Shown: positions 51,682-62,036 of the stretch, in pieces
Layout of the letters: the number at the start of each line of letters is the position of its first letter
Position numbering within the stretch: the stretch's first letter is position 1
Assembly (NCBI RefSeq): GCF_003001955.1
Contig: NZ_PVNH01000006.1
Coordinates: 362,314-426,313 of the forward strand
Direction: 5' to 3'
Source of the DNA: Prauserella shujinwangii
Lineage (GTDB): Bacteria; Actinomycetota; Actinomycetes; Mycobacteriales; Pseudonocardiaceae
DNA length: 64,000 bases
Program-made: the position numbers and the translations under genes
The notes under the pieces: generated by a model
The model's input: the letters and a program-made list of their open reading frames with translations, nothing else
What the model was told of the DNA's origin: nothing
The model's database searches: none

Positions 51682-52359
51682 TCAGGTGCCGGTGCCGGCG
51701 ACGATGGTCGGCACGAAGACCGCGGCCATCACGGCGGCGGTCATCTCGTCGACCGCGCGGCGCATCGCGTCCCCGGCCCAGTTGCCCTCGGCGATCTCCT
51801 TGGCCCGCCGCTCGACGGCCTTCGGGTCGGGCCCGTCCACCACCCGCCTGACCACGCCCATGCCGACGAGCAGCGCGATCAGCGCGCCCATCCGCTCGTC
51901 CGGGCGTTCCCCGTCGACGAGCACCCGGCGCAGGCCGTCGCGCACGGCCGCCTCGTGGCCGGAGTCCTCGGCAGGCCAGCGGGTGGTCGGGAACAGCCCG
52001 AGAATCCGGCCCTCCTCCCGGCGCAGCACGCCGCGGTCGGCCAGGCCGTCCAGCAGGCGGCCGCGCAGGTCGTCGCGGGCGAGCGGGCCGATGACGTCCT
52101 TGGGCTTGCGCCCGGCCAGGCCCGCCAGCCCGCCCAGGGCGTCGTCCAGCACCGGGGTGCCGGTGGGCGTCTCGTCGAGCACGACGAGCCTGCCCGCCTT
52201 CTCCTCCCCCGTACCGTCGCTGACGTCGACGCGGCCCTGCATCGCGAGCTCGATCAGCAGCGCACCGGCGAGCGAGTAGCCGAGGTTCCGCACGCCTTCG
52301 GCGGGCTTGCCGCTCTCGTCGTCGAACAGGAGCAGGAGCAGGTCCTCCGCGATCACCAT
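51682..52359 (-). CDS. GPP34 (GOLPH3/VPS74-like) family protein
   Basis: Protein of 225 residues from the ATG at 52359 (MVIAEDLLLLLFDDESGKP). The start, LGYSLAGALLIELAMQGRV and LRGRLLDGLADRGVLRREEGRILGLFPTTRWP match the GPP34 domain, which in eukaryotes binds phosphoinositide at the Golgi. Actinobacteria carry many copies of unknown role. It lies upstream of valS with a 39-base gap and could share its transcript. A large hairpin separates it from the MFS genes upstream. Confidence 0.9.
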   Translation of the reverse strand: MVIAEDLLLLLFDDESGKPAEGVRNLGYSLAGALLIELAMQGRVDVSDGTGEEKAGRLVVLDETPTGTPVLDDALGGLAGLAGRKPKDVIGPLARDDLRGRLLDGLADRGVLRREEGRILGLFPTTRWPAEDSGHEAAVRDGLRRVLVDGERPDERMGALIALLVGMGVVRRVVDGPDPKAVERRAKEIAEGNWAGDAMRRAVDEMTAAVMAAVFVPTIVAGTGT

Positions 52360-52404
52360 GTGCGAAAGCCTACGACCGCGGGCTCCACCTCGCAGGAAAA
52401 CGCC

Positions 52405-52497
52405 GTGTCCGCCGATTGTGCACGCGTGTCCGCCGATTGTGCACGCGTGTCCGCGTCGCACGCCGCGGACACGCGTGCACAACTCGCGGACACGCGC
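52405..52497 (-). repeat. Tandem and inverted repeat forming a 30-bp hairpin after the MFS operon
   Basis: Two perfect 21-base direct repeats (52405-52425 and 52426-52446) and a shortened third are followed by an inverted copy. The best hairpin pairs 52437-52455 with 52464-52482 (19 bp) and, past a 3-base mismatch, 52423-52433 with 52486-52496 (11 bp), with an 8-base loop. On the minus strand it begins 2 bases after the stop codon of the MFS small subunit, so it is a strong terminator candidate. Confidence 0.75.
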
Positions 52498-52620
52498 TCA
52501 GCTGAACAGCTGCACCACCTTGCGCACCAGCTCGGCGACACCGTAGGCGAACGGCAGTCCCACCCACAGCCACACGGCGACGAGCAGCGCGGTCCTGCGC
52601 CGCGGCGCGGGCTCGGTCAT
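52498..52620 (-). CDS. Small subunit of the MFS transporter
   Basis: A 40-residue protein: a short basic N-terminus, one membrane helix (LLVAVWLWVGLPFAYGVAELV) and a short amphipathic end (RKVVQLF). It overlaps the stop of the OFA-type MFS gene by ATGA. This W-x-W-V-G-L-P-x-A-Y-G-V pattern is that of the small accessory subunits encoded after oxalate/formate-type MFS transporters. The exact role in transport is unknown. Confidence 0.8.
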   Translation of the reverse strand: MTEPAPRRRTALLVAVWLWVGLPFAYGVAELVRKVVQLFS

Positions 52621-54029
52621 CGGCTTCCGGCCTCCTTCCCTGACACGGCTTCCCCGGACACGGCTTCGGTGCGCGTGCTGCCGCCCGCGGGCTCGTGGAA
52701 CCTCGGGTGCACGGGACGCACCAGCTCGTTGGCGACGAACCCGGCGATCAGCAGGCCCGCCATGATGAACAGGGAGGTCGTGTAGAGGGCGGGTCCCTGC
52801 CTGCCCGCCGCCTCCTGGCTGTCGGCGATGGCGTTGACGATCAACGGCCCGAGCACACCCGCGGTGGACCAGGCGGTGAGCAGCCTGCCGTGGATGGCCC
52901 CCACCTGGTAGGTGCCGAAGAGGTCCTTCAGGTAGGCGGGGATCGTCGCGAACCCGCCGCCGTAGAAGGAGATGATCAGCATCGCGCTGAGCACGAACAC
53001 GATCTTCGACGAGTTGGTGGCCAGCGCGATCACCAGGTACAGCGCCGCGCCGACGCCGAGGTAGACGCGATAGATGTTGCGCCGCCCGATGACATCCGAA
53101 GTGGACGACCACACGAAGCGGCCGATCATGTTCGTCAGCGAGAGCAGTCCCACGAAGCCCGCCGCGGCACCCACCCCGACCGGCGCGGACGTCTCCGCGA
53201 AGAACTCGGTGATCATCGGTGCGGCCTTCTCCAGGATGCCGATGCCGGCGGTGACGTTGAGGCACAGGACCACCCACAGCAGCCAGAACTGCGGGGTCCG
53301 GATGGCGTTGTTGGCCGAGACGTCGGCGGTGGTGATCATGCCCCGCCGCGCCGGACGGCCGGCGGCGCCCGACGGTGCGCCCGGCGGCCGCCAGCCCTCC
53401 GGCGGCACCCGGACCAGCAGCACGCCCACCAGCATGAAGGCGCCGTAGGCCAGGCCGTGCACGAGGAACGTCGTGGCGATGCCGCCGGTGCCCGTGCCGA
53501 ACGACGACAGCATCTGGCTCGACCACGGGGAGGCGATGAGCGCGCCACCGCCGAATCCCATGATCGCGATGCCGGTGGCCATGCCCGGCCGGTCGGGGAA
53601 CCACTTGATCAGCGTCGAGACCGGCGAGATGTAGCCGATGCCGAGGCCGACGCCGCCGATCACGCCGTAGCCGACGACGACCAGCCAGTACTGGCCGGAG
53701 GCCACGCCGAGCGCGGAGACACAGAACCCGGCCGAGAAGCAGGTGGCCGCCACGAACATGGCCCAGCGGGGTCCCCTGCGCTCCACCACCGTGCCGCCGA
53801 ACGCGGCGGACAGGCCCAGCATGACGATGCCGAGCTGGAACGGCAGTGCGCTCTGCGTCCCGCTCAGCCCGAGCGACTCCTCGAGCGGGGCCTTGAACAC
53901 GCTCCAGGCGTAGACCTGCCCGATCGCGAGGTGGATCGACAGCGCCGCGGGCGGCACGAGCCAGCGGCTCCAGCCCGGCGGTGCGATGCTGTGGGAGCGG
54001 TCCAGGAACGAGAGAGCCGGAAAGGTCAC
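52617..54029 (-). CDS. OFA-family MFS transporter (oxalate/formate antiporter type)
   Basis: Protein of 470 residues with 12 membrane segments. The GTG at 54029 is chosen because GGAGGT lies 7 bases before it; the frame is open to 54074. OFA features are present: LSIHLAIGQVYAWSVFKAPLEE in helix 1, RRGPRWAMFVAA, GLGIGYISPVSTLIKWFPDRPGMATGIAIMGFGGGALI and FGTYQVGAIHGRLLTAW. OFA carriers move formate, oxalate or other small acids. It is divergent from fdhD, which supports a formate-related role. Confidence 0.9.
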   Translation of the reverse strand: MTFPALSFLDRSHSIAPPGWSRWLVPPAALSIHLAIGQVYAWSVFKAPLEESLGLSGTQSALPFQLGIVMLGLSAAFGGTVVERRGPRWAMFVAATCFSAGFCVSALGVASGQYWLVVVGYGVIGGVGLGIGYISPVSTLIKWFPDRPGMATGIAIMGFGGGALIASPWSSQMLSSFGTGTGGIATTFLVHGLAYGAFMLVGVLLVRVPPEGWRPPGAPSGAAGRPARRGMITTADVSANNAIRTPQFWLLWVVLCLNVTAGIGILEKAAPMITEFFAETSAPVGVGAAAGFVGLLSLTNMIGRFVWSSTSDVIGRRNIYRVYLGVGAALYLVIALATNSSKIVFVLSAMLIISFYGGGFATIPAYLKDLFGTYQVGAIHGRLLTAWSTAGVLGPLIVNAIADSQEAAGRQGPALYTTSLFIMAGLLIAGFVANELVRPVHPRFHEPAGGSTRTEAVSGEAVSGKEAGSR

Positions 54030-54062
54030 AGCGAGCACCTCCGTAGACCGGATACAGTCGGT

Positions 54063-54070
54063 TGTATACA
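54063..54070. promoter_or_regulatory. TGTATACA palindrome between MFS and fdhD
   Basis: The 8-base palindrome TGTATACA lies 33 bases before the MFS start, and a related half-site (gatacag) 13 bases away at 54051-54057 gives a direct repeat with atacag. This is the form of GntR/FadR-type operators. No regulator gene is adjacent. Short site, so modest confidence. Confidence 0.4.
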
Positions 54071-54168
54071 GCACAGCGCGCGCCCGGACAATGTATTACG
54101 AAAAAGTCGTGAGCGCAGTGGCCTACTGTCGAACGTTCGCCGCGGGAACGATGAGGAGTTGATGCCCG

Positions 54169-54996
54169 ATGGGCCGAGTGACCGTGCGCAGGCCGGTTCG
54201 CATGCTGGGCCCCGGCGGCCAGCGGCGCAGGCCCGACGCACTGGCCGCCGAGGAACCACTCGAACTGCGGGTCGCGGGCAGCCCGCTGGCGGTGACCATG
54301 CGCACCCCGGGACACGACGTCGAACTCGCCCACGGATTCCTGCTGTCCGAGGGCGTCATCGGCGCCCGCGAGGACATCAGCACCGCGCGCTACTGCGACA
54401 GTGTCGACGACACCGGCCGCAACACCTACAACGTCCTCGACCTCGCCCTCGCGCCGGGCGTGCCGCCGCCGGACACCGGGGTGGAACGCAACTTCTACAC
54501 CACGTCCTCGTGCGGCGTGTGCGGCAAGGCCGCCCTGGACGCGGTGAAGCTGCGCACCCGGTTCGACCCGTCCGGCTCACCGTTCGCGGTCACCACGGAC
54601 GTCCTGGCCGGCCTGCCCGACGCGCTGCGGGAGCGGCAGCGGGTCTTCGCCGCCACCGGCGGGCTGCACGCGGCGGCCCTGTTCACCGCCGACGGAACGC
54701 TGCTGGCCGTGCGGGAGGACGTCGGCAGGCACAACGCCGTCGACAAGGTGCTCGGCTGGGCCGTGCTGGAGGACCGGGTGCCGCTGCTGGACTGCGGCCT
54801 GCTGGTGTCCGGCCGCGCGTCGTTCGAGCTGGTGCAGAAGGCCGCGATGGCCGGGGTCCCGATGCTCGCGGCCGTGTCGGCGCCCTCGTCGCTCGCGGTG
54901 GAGCTCGCCGAGGAGAACGGGATGACCCTGGTCGGTTTCCTGCGTGGCCGGAGCATGAACCTCTACACCGGCGAGAAGCGCGTCCGGGAGAGCTGA
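54169..54996 (+). CDS. fdhD: Formate dehydrogenase accessory sulfurtransferase FdhD
   Basis: Protein of 275 residues from the ATG at 54169, with GAGGAG upstream. It carries the FdhD signature: [31 protein letters not shown], the active CxxC in TSSCGVCGK (~110-120), and [15 protein letters not shown]. It moves sulfur from IscS to the molybdenum cofactor of formate dehydrogenase. No formate dehydrogenase gene is in the window. Divergent from the OFA transporter. Confidence 0.95.
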   Translation: MGRVTVRRPVRMLGPGGQRRRPDALAAEEPLELRVAGSPLAVTMRTPGHDVELAHGFLLSEGVIGAREDISTARYCDSVDDTGRNTYNVLDLALAPGVPPPDTGVERNFYTTSSCGVCGKAALDAVKLRTRFDPSGSPFAVTTDVLAGLPDALRERQRVFAATGGLHAAALFTADGTLLAVREDVGRHNAVDKVLGWAVLEDRVPLLDCGLLVSGRASFELVQKAAMAGVPMLAAVSAPSSLAVELAEENGMTLVGFLRGRSMNLYTGEKRVRES

Positions 54997-55000
54997 CCCG

Positions 55001-55873
55001 GTGCCCGGCCACCGCGTCGGCCGCCGCGCCGTGCTCCTCGGCGGGGCGGGCGCGGTGGCCGCGGCGGGCGTGCTGGCGGGAACCGACGGCGCGCGGACGC
55101 TGCTGGGGCTGGTCCCCTCCTCGCCCGAGGGCACCCGGGAGGAGACGCGGACGGAGCGCGTGTACTCCGCCGCCCGCGGTCGCCATGTCGACCTGGTGAC
55201 CCTGCTCCCGCCCGGCGCGCCCGACCGCCTGCCGATGTGCCTGCTGCTGCACGGGCGCGGCGGCGACGCGCACAGCGCCGCGCCCTCCGGCCTGCTGGCC
55301 GGGCTCGGCGGGGAGGTGGCGCGGGGAGCCGTACCGCCGTTCGGGTTCGTCGCCGTCGACGGCGGCGACACGTACTGGCAGGAGCACGTGCCCGGCGACG
55401 ACCCGATGGCGATGGTGCTGGACGAGGTGCCGGGCTGGCTGCGCGACCGCGGCCTCGGCGGGCGCACCGGACTGCCGTTCGCCTGCGCGGGCACCTCGAT
55501 GGGCGGGTTCGGCGCGCTGCTCTACGCGCGGCTGCGGGTCCGGCGCCGCCTGCCGCCCTCGGCGGTCGGCCTCATCTCCCCCGCCCTGCTGCGGTCGTGG
55601 GACGAGATGCGCAAGCGACGCGCGTTCCGCGACCGCGCCGAGTGGCGGTCCCTGGACCCGCTGCGGCACGTCGAGGCGACGCGGGACGTGCCGACCGGGG
55701 TGTGGTGCGGCACCGACGACCCGTTCGTGGCCGGCGTGCGCGAGTTCGTGGCCAGGGCGCGGCCCGAGGTCGCCCACCTCGGTCCCGGAGGGCACAGCGG
55801 GGCGTTCTTCCGCACCGCGGTGCCGGGCCTGGTCGCGTTCCTCGGCCGGCACTGTCCCCGCGCCGCGCGGTGA
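55001..55873 (+). CDS. Exported esterase (alpha/beta-hydrolase, esterase D / Ag85-like)
   Basis: Protein of 290 residues from the GTG at 55001, 4 bases after fdhD. The N-terminus (GRRAVLLGGAGAVAAAGVL) looks like a Tat-type or lipid-free signal with twin Arg. The catalytic parts are MCLLLHGRGGDAH, the nucleophile elbow CAGTSMGGFGALLYAR, GTDDPFV (Asp) and GGHSGAFFR (His). This fits the esterase D/antigen 85-like superfamily. Substrate unknown. It stops 4 bases from the convergent sensor gene. Confidence 0.82.
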   Translation: MPGHRVGRRAVLLGGAGAVAAAGVLAGTDGARTLLGLVPSSPEGTREETRTERVYSAARGRHVDLVTLLPPGAPDRLPMCLLLHGRGGDAHSAAPSGLLAGLGGEVARGAVPPFGFVAVDGGDTYWQEHVPGDDPMAMVLDEVPGWLRDRGLGGRTGLPFACAGTSMGGFGALLYARLRVRRRLPPSAVGLISPALLRSWDEMRKRRAFRDRAEWRSLDPLRHVEATRDVPTGVWCGTDDPFVAGVREFVARARPEVAHLGPGGHSGAFFRTAVPGLVAFLGRHCPRAAR

Positions 55874-55877
55874 GCCG

Positions 55878-56810
55878 TCAGGGCAGCCGGAAGTGGGCGC
55901 GGATGGCGGTGCCCGCGGAGTCCGTGTGGATCCGCACCAGGTCCGCGAGGTGGTTCACGAGCAACAGCCCCCGGCCACCGGGCTGGGTGGGCGGGGGCTG
56001 CTTGCGGCCGGCCAGCGGATCGGTGATCCGTCCGCCGTCCTCCACCTGGCAGACCACATGCCCGGAAGCGGACCAGATCCGCAGCACGCCGCTGCCGCCG
56101 CCGTGCTGGACGCTGTTGCCGCACAGTTCCCCGGCGACGAGGGCGACGTCGTCCCGCCGCTCGGCGGGCAGGCCCAGCTCGACGGCCCTGGTGGCCGCGA
56201 AGCGGCGCGCGGCGGTGAGCCCGCGCATGTCGAACTCGACGGTCTCGGCGCCCGGCGGCGCGGGCAGCGGGACGTTGTGGGCCCGGACCACCGCGTCGGG
56301 CCGGTACCGGGCGCTGGGCCTCCTGCCGCCGTCGCGGACCAGCACGGGATGGGTGGCCTCGGCCTCCGCGAGCACGTCCCGCGACAGCTCGCGCACCGCG
56401 TAGGGGCACAGCACCCGCAGGCCGCGGCCGGCGAACGCCTCGTTGATCAGCGCCTCGTGCACGGCGCACGCCGGGTACTCGTCGGCGGAGCGCGCCGCCC
56501 AGATGGGCTCGCCGATGAACCGGGCGGGGCCGCCGTGCCGGTCGGCGAAGTCGGCGATGACACCGGGGATGATCCGGCCGGGGTTGCGCCCCGCCTCGGT
56601 CATGTCGACGAACCGGACCGCACGGGCCACCGGACCGAGCGCTTTCTCCAGCAACCGCAGGTTCCGTCCCGGCATCGCCACGGCGACGGCCTCGCCCCCG
56701 TCGAGGCCCTCCTCCACGAACGGCACGGTCCCGGTGAGCAGGGCGTCGGCGTCGCGGTAGAACAACGCCTCGTGCCACGTCTCGGCACTGTCCTCCGAGC
56801 GGGCGGTCAC
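55878..56810 (-). CDS. MEDS-domain anti-sigma-type histidine kinase-like ATPase
   Basis: Protein of 310 residues from the GTG at 56810. Residues ~10-165 are a MEDS (DcmR-like) sensory domain (HEALFYRDADALLTGTVPFVEEGLDGGEAV, CAVHEALINEAF). Residues ~190-305 are a HATPase_c domain of the SpoIIAB/RsbW type with N-box VAGELCGNSVQHGG, VEDGGRITDP and GGRGLLLVNHLAD. Such proteins phosphorylate anti-anti-sigma factors and hold sigma factors. No sigma gene is adjacent. Its promoter looks like a sigma-F/B type, which suggests feedback. Confidence 0.88.
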   Translation of the reverse strand: MTARSEDSAETWHEALFYRDADALLTGTVPFVEEGLDGGEAVAVAMPGRNLRLLEKALGPVARAVRFVDMTEAGRNPGRIIPGVIADFADRHGGPARFIGEPIWAARSADEYPACAVHEALINEAFAGRGLRVLCPYAVRELSRDVLAEAEATHPVLVRDGGRRPSARYRPDAVVRAHNVPLPAPPGAETVEFDMRGLTAARRFAATRAVELGLPAERRDDVALVAGELCGNSVQHGGGSGVLRIWSASGHVVCQVEDGGRITDPLAGRKQPPPTQPGGRGLLLVNHLADLVRIHTDSAGTAIRAHFRLP

Positions 56811-56887
56811 ACCGACTCACCTCCGTCCGGCGGTCGATACACGCGCCGTGCGATCCGTCTCGTGCGCAGCTCGGGCACCTACCCGAG

Positions 56888-56914
56888 CTACCCGATCAAC
56901 GGTGTGGGCAAACC
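56888..56914 (-). promoter_or_regulatory. Sigma-F/sigma-B-type promoter
   Basis: On the minus strand GGTTT (56910-56914), 16 bases, then GGGTAG (56888-56893). The consensus for stress sigma factors in actinobacteria is GTTT-N15-17-GGGTAT. It is 77 bases before the MEDS-ATPase start and just after the end of the upstream gene. Confidence 0.6.
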
Positions 56915-56915
56915 C

Positions 56916-57281
56916 TCATTCGAACATACGTCCCACGACCGAGATCAACCAGAGGCTGAACGCCATTCCGCAGAACAGCACGGCGACCCAGCCGAGGAGT
57001 TGCCGGTCGGTGTCCGCCGAACGCAGGCGCAGCAGCCCGTAGCCGGCCACGGCGAGCGGTGCCAGCGGCAGCAGCGGCCACGCGGAGAGCCGGGTGGCCA
57101 CGGCGGCGAGGCAGACGGCGGCGAACACCCCGAGCACGGCCAGCAGGACCACGTGCACGGTGGGCCGCCGCAGGTACGTGGTGACCGCGAGCCGCGTGAC
57201 GAGGTCGCCGAGGCCGCGCACGTCCTCGGCGTCCGCGCGCTCGGTGCGGCGGCGCGGCGCCGGTCGGGACGGGGAGCTCAT
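56916..57281 (-). CDS. Small membrane protein of unknown function downstream of clpX
   Basis: Protein of 121 residues. A charged N-terminus (~1-38) is followed by three hydrophobic segments ([60 protein letters not shown]). No family recognised. It starts 31 bases after the clpX stop and is likely co-transcribed with it. Confidence 0.72.
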   Translation of the reverse strand: MSSPSRPAPRRRTERADAEDVRGLGDLVTRLAVTTYLRRPTVHVVLLAVLGVFAAVCLAAVATRLSAWPLLPLAPLAVAGYGLLRLRSADTDRQLLGWVAVLFCGMAFSLWLISVVGRMFE

Positions 57282-57312
57282 GGGCTGGCGGGTTCAGCTG
57301 GCCGGGCGCCGG

Positions 57313-58608
<1,296 letters not shown>

Positions 58609-58821
58609 GACCGCTGACCTCGTCCCCTCCGGTGCCGCGGGGGCACCTGATGCGTCTCACTGTCCCTCGCCGTGGCGGACTTCATGCGCTGCCACTGACG
58701 GTACCCGTCCGGCGCGCCCGGCGGGAGGACCATCGGCAATTCCGGGCGCGTGGAGGACACCCTAGCCCCGGGAGCGGCCCTGTGTCCCTCGACGACACGC
58801 GGCCGGGGCGCCGCCGTCGCG

Positions 58822-58849
58822 GGGGTGCGGCGCCGGGGCGCCGCACCCC
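58822..58849 (-). terminator. 12-bp hairpin after clpP2
   Basis: Bases 58822-58833 pair with 58838-58849 around a 4-base loop, 6 bases past the clpP2 stop. No T-tract follows on the minus strand. It probably ends the clpP1-clpP2 message and separates clpX. Confidence 0.6.
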
Positions 58850-58855
58850 GGCGGC

Positions 58856-59485
58856 TCACGTCTGGTCGGACGCCTTCCGGTACGGCAGCACCTCGTCGAT
58901 GATCCCGTACTCCTTGGCCTCGTCGGGGGTGAGGATCTTGTCGCGCTCGATGTCGTCGCGCACCTCGTCCGCCGACTTGTTCGTGTGCTTGGCCAGGGTG
59001 GTCTCCATCAGGCGGCGCACCCGCTGGATCTCGTTCGCCTGGATCTCGAGGTCGGACACCTGGCCGTAGGTGCCCTCGGTGGCCGGCTGGTGGATGAGCA
59101 CGCGGCTGTTGGGCAGGGCGAGGCGCTTGCCCTTGGTGCCCGCGGCCAGCAGCACGGCGGCGGCCGAGGCGGCCTGGCCGAGGCACACCGTCTGGATGTC
59201 CGGGCGCACGAACTGCATCGTGTCGTAGATCGCCATCAGCGCGGTGAACGAGCCGCCGGGCGAGTTGATGTAGATCGTGATGTCCCGGTCGGGGTCCTCG
59301 TGCTCGAGGTGCAGCAGCTGCGCCATCACGTCGTTGGCGGAGGCGTCGTCGACCTGCACACCGAGGAAGATGACCCGTTCCTCGTAGAGCTTGTTGTACG
59401 GGTTGGACTCCTTCATCCCGTAGCTCGTGCGCTCGACGTACGAGGGCAGGACGTACCGGGACTGCGGAAGGTTGAAGTTGCTCAT
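58856..59485 (-). CDS. clpP2: ClpP2 protease subunit
   Basis: Protein of 209 residues from the ATG at 59485 ([21 protein letters not shown]), with GGAGGA before it. Ser in [20 protein letters not shown], His in [15 protein letters not shown] and Asp in the [16 protein letters not shown] region give the triad. It forms a mixed tetradecamer with ClpP1. It lies 26 bases after clpP1. Confidence 0.96.
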   Translation of the reverse strand: MSNFNLPQSRYVLPSYVERTSYGMKESNPYNKLYEERVIFLGVQVDDASANDVMAQLLHLEHEDPDRDITIYINSPGGSFTALMAIYDTMQFVRPDIQTVCLGQAASAAAVLLAAGTKGKRLALPNSRVLIHQPATEGTYGQVSDLEIQANEIQRVRRLMETTLAKHTNKSADEVRDDIERDKILTPDEAKEYGIIDEVLPYRKASDQT

Positions 59486-59511
59486 GGGATTGGTCCTCCT
59501 ACCGGGCCCGG

Positions 59512-60120
59512 TCAGCGGCTCGGGTTCGGGCGCGGGTTCTCGCGGGTCAGCACCTGGTCCACGAAGCCGTAGTCCCTGGCTTCCTCGGCGGTGAACCAGC
59601 GGTCCCGGTCGCCGTCCTTGATGATCTGCTCGACGGTCTGCCCCGTCTGCTCCGCGGTGATCTTCGCCAGCTCGTGCTTCCACTTGCCGAACACCTCGGC
59701 CTGGATGGCGATGTCGGACGCGGTGCCGGTGACGCCGGCCGACGGCTGGTGCATGAGGATGCGCGCGTGCTGCAGGGCGTAGCGCTTGCCCGGCGTGCCC
59801 GAGGACAGCAGGAACTGCCCCATCGAGGCAGCGAGGCCCATCGCGTACGTCGCGACGTCCGGCTCGATCAGCTGCATCGTGTCGTAGATCGCGAAGCCGG
59901 CCGTCACCGAACCGCCCGGCGAGTTGATGTAGAAGCGGATGTCCGCCTGCGGGTCCTCCGCCGACAGCAGCAGCAGCTGCGCCGTGATCCGGTTGGCGAT
60001 CTCGTCGTTGACCTCGGAGCCGAGCACGACGATGCGCTCCTGGAGCAGCCGCTCGTACACCGAGTCGGTCAGGTTGAGCCCGGCGGTGGTGGTGCGCCCC
60101 TCGGGCATGTGCTGCGTCAC
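59512..60120 (-). CDS. clpP1: ClpP1 protease subunit
   Basis: Protein of 202 residues from the GTG at 60120 (V-T-Q-H-M-P-E-G); the frame is open to 60330 but the extra part runs over the tig terminator. It contains [29 protein letters not shown], Ser in [20 protein letters not shown], His in [13 protein letters not shown], and [17 protein letters not shown]. An internal ATG at 60108 is the other possible start. First gene of the clpP1-clpP2 unit. Confidence 0.95.
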   Translation of the reverse strand: MTQHMPEGRTTTAGLNLTDSVYERLLQERIVVLGSEVNDEIANRITAQLLLLSAEDPQADIRFYINSPGGSVTAGFAIYDTMQLIEPDVATYAMGLAASMGQFLLSSGTPGKRYALQHARILMHQPSAGVTGTASDIAIQAEVFGKWKHELAKITAEQTGQTVEQIIKDGDRDRWFTAEEARDYGFVDQVLTRENPRPNPSR

Positions 60121-60142
60121 GTCTGCCTGCCTTTTCGCCGCC

Positions 60143-60168
60143 GTGGCCCGCTCGACGCGGCGGGCCAC
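60143..60168 (-). other. 9-bp hairpin in the clpP1 leader
   Basis: Bases 60143-60151 pair perfectly with 60160-60168 around an 8-base loop, 23 bases before the clpP1 GTG. In the leader it could slow translation or protect the message. No regulator site is recognised next to it. Confidence 0.4.
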
Positions 60169-60204
60169 TGAGGTTTGCGATTCAGATCTTGTAACCGACC
60201 CTAA

Positions 60205-60246
60205 CGAACTCGGGCGGCACGGCATGCCCGATACCGCCCGAGTTCG
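60205..60246 (-). terminator. 13-bp hairpin after tig
   Basis: Bases 60205-60217 pair perfectly with 60234-60246 around a 16-base loop, 20 bases past the tig stop. No T-tract. It probably separates tig from clpP1-clpP2. Confidence 0.6.
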
Positions 60247-60265
60247 CTCAGAGCATGAGAAAGGG

Positions 60266-61717
60266 TCACTTGTCGCTGGTCGGCGTGGCCTCTTCGGTGC
60301 CCTCGGCGTCACCGGCCGCGGCGGAGTCACCCGCAGGAGCCTCCTCCTGCCGCGCGGCGGTCCCGGCCTCCGGCACCTCCACCGGCGCCTCGTCCTCGTC
60401 CGTGCCGAACAGCTCGGAGAGATCCACCGGCGAGCCCGACTGGTCCGTCACGGTGATGCCCCGCACGATCGACGCGAGGGCCTTGCCGCGGCGCACGTCG
60501 GCGTAGATGGCGCCGAGCTGCCCGGACTGCTGCGCACGCTGCACGTACTCGTCCGGGCTGATGCCGAACCGCTGCGCCTGATAGATGATGCGCTCGGTCA
60601 GCTCGGAGTCGTTGACGCCGATCTCTCTGGCGTCCGCGATGGTGTCCAGCAGCAGCTGGGTGCGCACCGACTTCTCGGACTCCTCGCGGACCTCGTTCTC
60701 GAAGTCCTCGAACGACTTGCCCTCGGCCTCGAGCGCCTGCCGCAGGGCGTCCTCGTCGTGGTCGTACGGGTGCACCGCGTCGTGCTTGCGGTTCTCGACC
60801 TCCGCTTCCACGACCTTCTCCGGCAGCGGGACCTCGGTGCGCTCGAGCAGCTCTTCGAGCACCTTGTCCCGTGCCTGCACGCCCTGCTGCATCCGCTTCA
60901 TGCGGCGCAGCCGCTCGCGCAGGTCCTCCTTGAGCTCGTCCAGCGTGTCGAACTCGCTGGCCAGCTGCGCGAACTCGTCGTCGGCCTCGGGCAGCTCCCG
61001 CTGCTTGATGGACTGGACGGTGACGCTCACCTCCGCGTCCTTGCCGGCGTGCTCACCGGCCAGCAGCTTGGTGGTGAAGGTACGGCTCTCCCCCGCCTCG
61101 GCGCCGATGATCGCGTCGTCGATGCCCTCGACCAGCTGGCCGGAGCCGACCTCGTAGGACAGGCCGGTGGTGGAGGCGTCGGGCACCTCCTCCCCGTCCA
61201 CGGTGGCGGACAGGTCGATCGACACGAAGTCGCCCTGCTGGGCGGGCCGGTCGACGCCCGTCAGCGTGCCGAACCGGGCCCGCAGCTCGTCGAGCTGCTC
61301 GTCGACCTCGGACTCGGAGACGTCGATGTCGTCGACGGTGACCGAGAGGGACTCGAGGTCGGGCAGCTCGATGTCGGGCCGGACGTCGACCTCGGCGCTG
61401 AACTCCAGCACCTCGCGGTCCTCGATCCTGGTCACCTCGAAGTCGGGCTGGCCGAGCGTCCGGACCTCGCCGGAGCGGACCGCCTCCAGGTACTTCGCGG
61501 GGATGGCCTCGTTGACGACCTCGTCGAGCACCGGAGCACGGCCGATCCGGCTCTCCAGCACACGGGCCGGGGCCTTGCCCGGACGGAAACCGGGGATGCG
61601 GACCTGCTGAGCGATCTTGCGGTAGGCGCGGTCGAAGTTAGGTTTGAGCTCGTCGAACGGCACCTCGACATTGATCTTCACGCGCGTCGGGCTCAGCTGC
61701 TCGACGGTGCTCTTCAA
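60266..61717 (-). CDS. tig: Trigger factor
   Basis: Protein of 483 residues. N-terminal ribosome-binding domain ([20 protein letters not shown], with the FRPGKAP signature in [13 protein letters not shown]), a PPIase FKBP-like domain (~160-245), and the C-terminal chaperone arms, ending in an acidic Glu/Ala/Thr tail of ~40 residues. It folds nascent chains at the exit tunnel. Upstream of clpP1-clpP2-clpX as in most bacteria. Confidence 0.97.
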   Translation of the reverse strand: MKSTVEQLSPTRVKINVEVPFDELKPNFDRAYRKIAQQVRIPGFRPGKAPARVLESRIGRAPVLDEVVNEAIPAKYLEAVRSGEVRTLGQPDFEVTRIEDREVLEFSAEVDVRPDIELPDLESLSVTVDDIDVSESEVDEQLDELRARFGTLTGVDRPAQQGDFVSIDLSATVDGEEVPDASTTGLSYEVGSGQLVEGIDDAIIGAEAGESRTFTTKLLAGEHAGKDAEVSVTVQSIKQRELPEADDEFAQLASEFDTLDELKEDLRERLRRMKRMQQGVQARDKVLEELLERTEVPLPEKVVEAEVENRKHDAVHPYDHDEDALRQALEAEGKSFEDFENEVREESEKSVRTQLLLDTIADAREIGVNDSELTERIIYQAQRFGISPDEYVQRAQQSGQLGAIYADVRRGKALASIVRGITVTDQSGSPVDLSELFGTDEDEAPVEVPEAGTAARQEEAPAGDSAAAGDAEGTEEATPTSDK

Positions 61718-62036
61718 CGTTTTCTCCTCGCCGGGACAGTAACGGGTATCGGTGGACTCGGTCGCGGACGACCGCAGGTCACGTGGACCGGAAGTCCGAG
61801 TCTAGGCCAGTGACCGCGCCAGGATGGCACGGGTCGCATGTAGCTCCCCGGGCGCGCCCGCGGCGGCGACCGGGGACCGGACGTCGCGCGCGACCCGCCG
61901 GTCCGCCGGTGCGGAACGCGGGCCCCACGACGGCAGGGTACTGAACGCGGCCACCTCACCGGACGCACGCCGCCCGGGCCACGGCAGGCGGTCACCGGCC
62001 TCGCCTGCCGTGCTCCGTGGTCCCGCTCCGCTGGCC
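61718..62036. other. 319-base spacer between tig and nhaA
   Basis: It holds the tig promoter on the right-to-left strand and the nhaA terminator hairpin. No tRNA, no ribosome-bound ORF and no repeat other than that hairpin is seen, although tRNA genes lie near tig in some relatives. Confidence 0.6.
61980..62012 (-). terminator. 11-bp hairpin after nhaA
   Basis: Bases 61980-61990 pair perfectly with 62002-62012 around an 11-base loop, 24 bases past the nhaA stop. GC-rich, without a T-tract. Confidence 0.6.

Noticed and set aside
52405..52497. Possible CRISPR array
   Set aside because: Only two or three units of 21 bases with no spacers, an inverted copy, and no cas genes. It is a hairpin repeat.
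60121..60204. ClgR-type operator before clpP1
   Set aside because: I looked for a CGC-N-GCG-like inverted site and found none with good symmetry.
61718..62036. tRNA genes expected near tig in some relatives
   Set aside because: No GGTTCGA-type T-arm with a matching acceptor stem is present.
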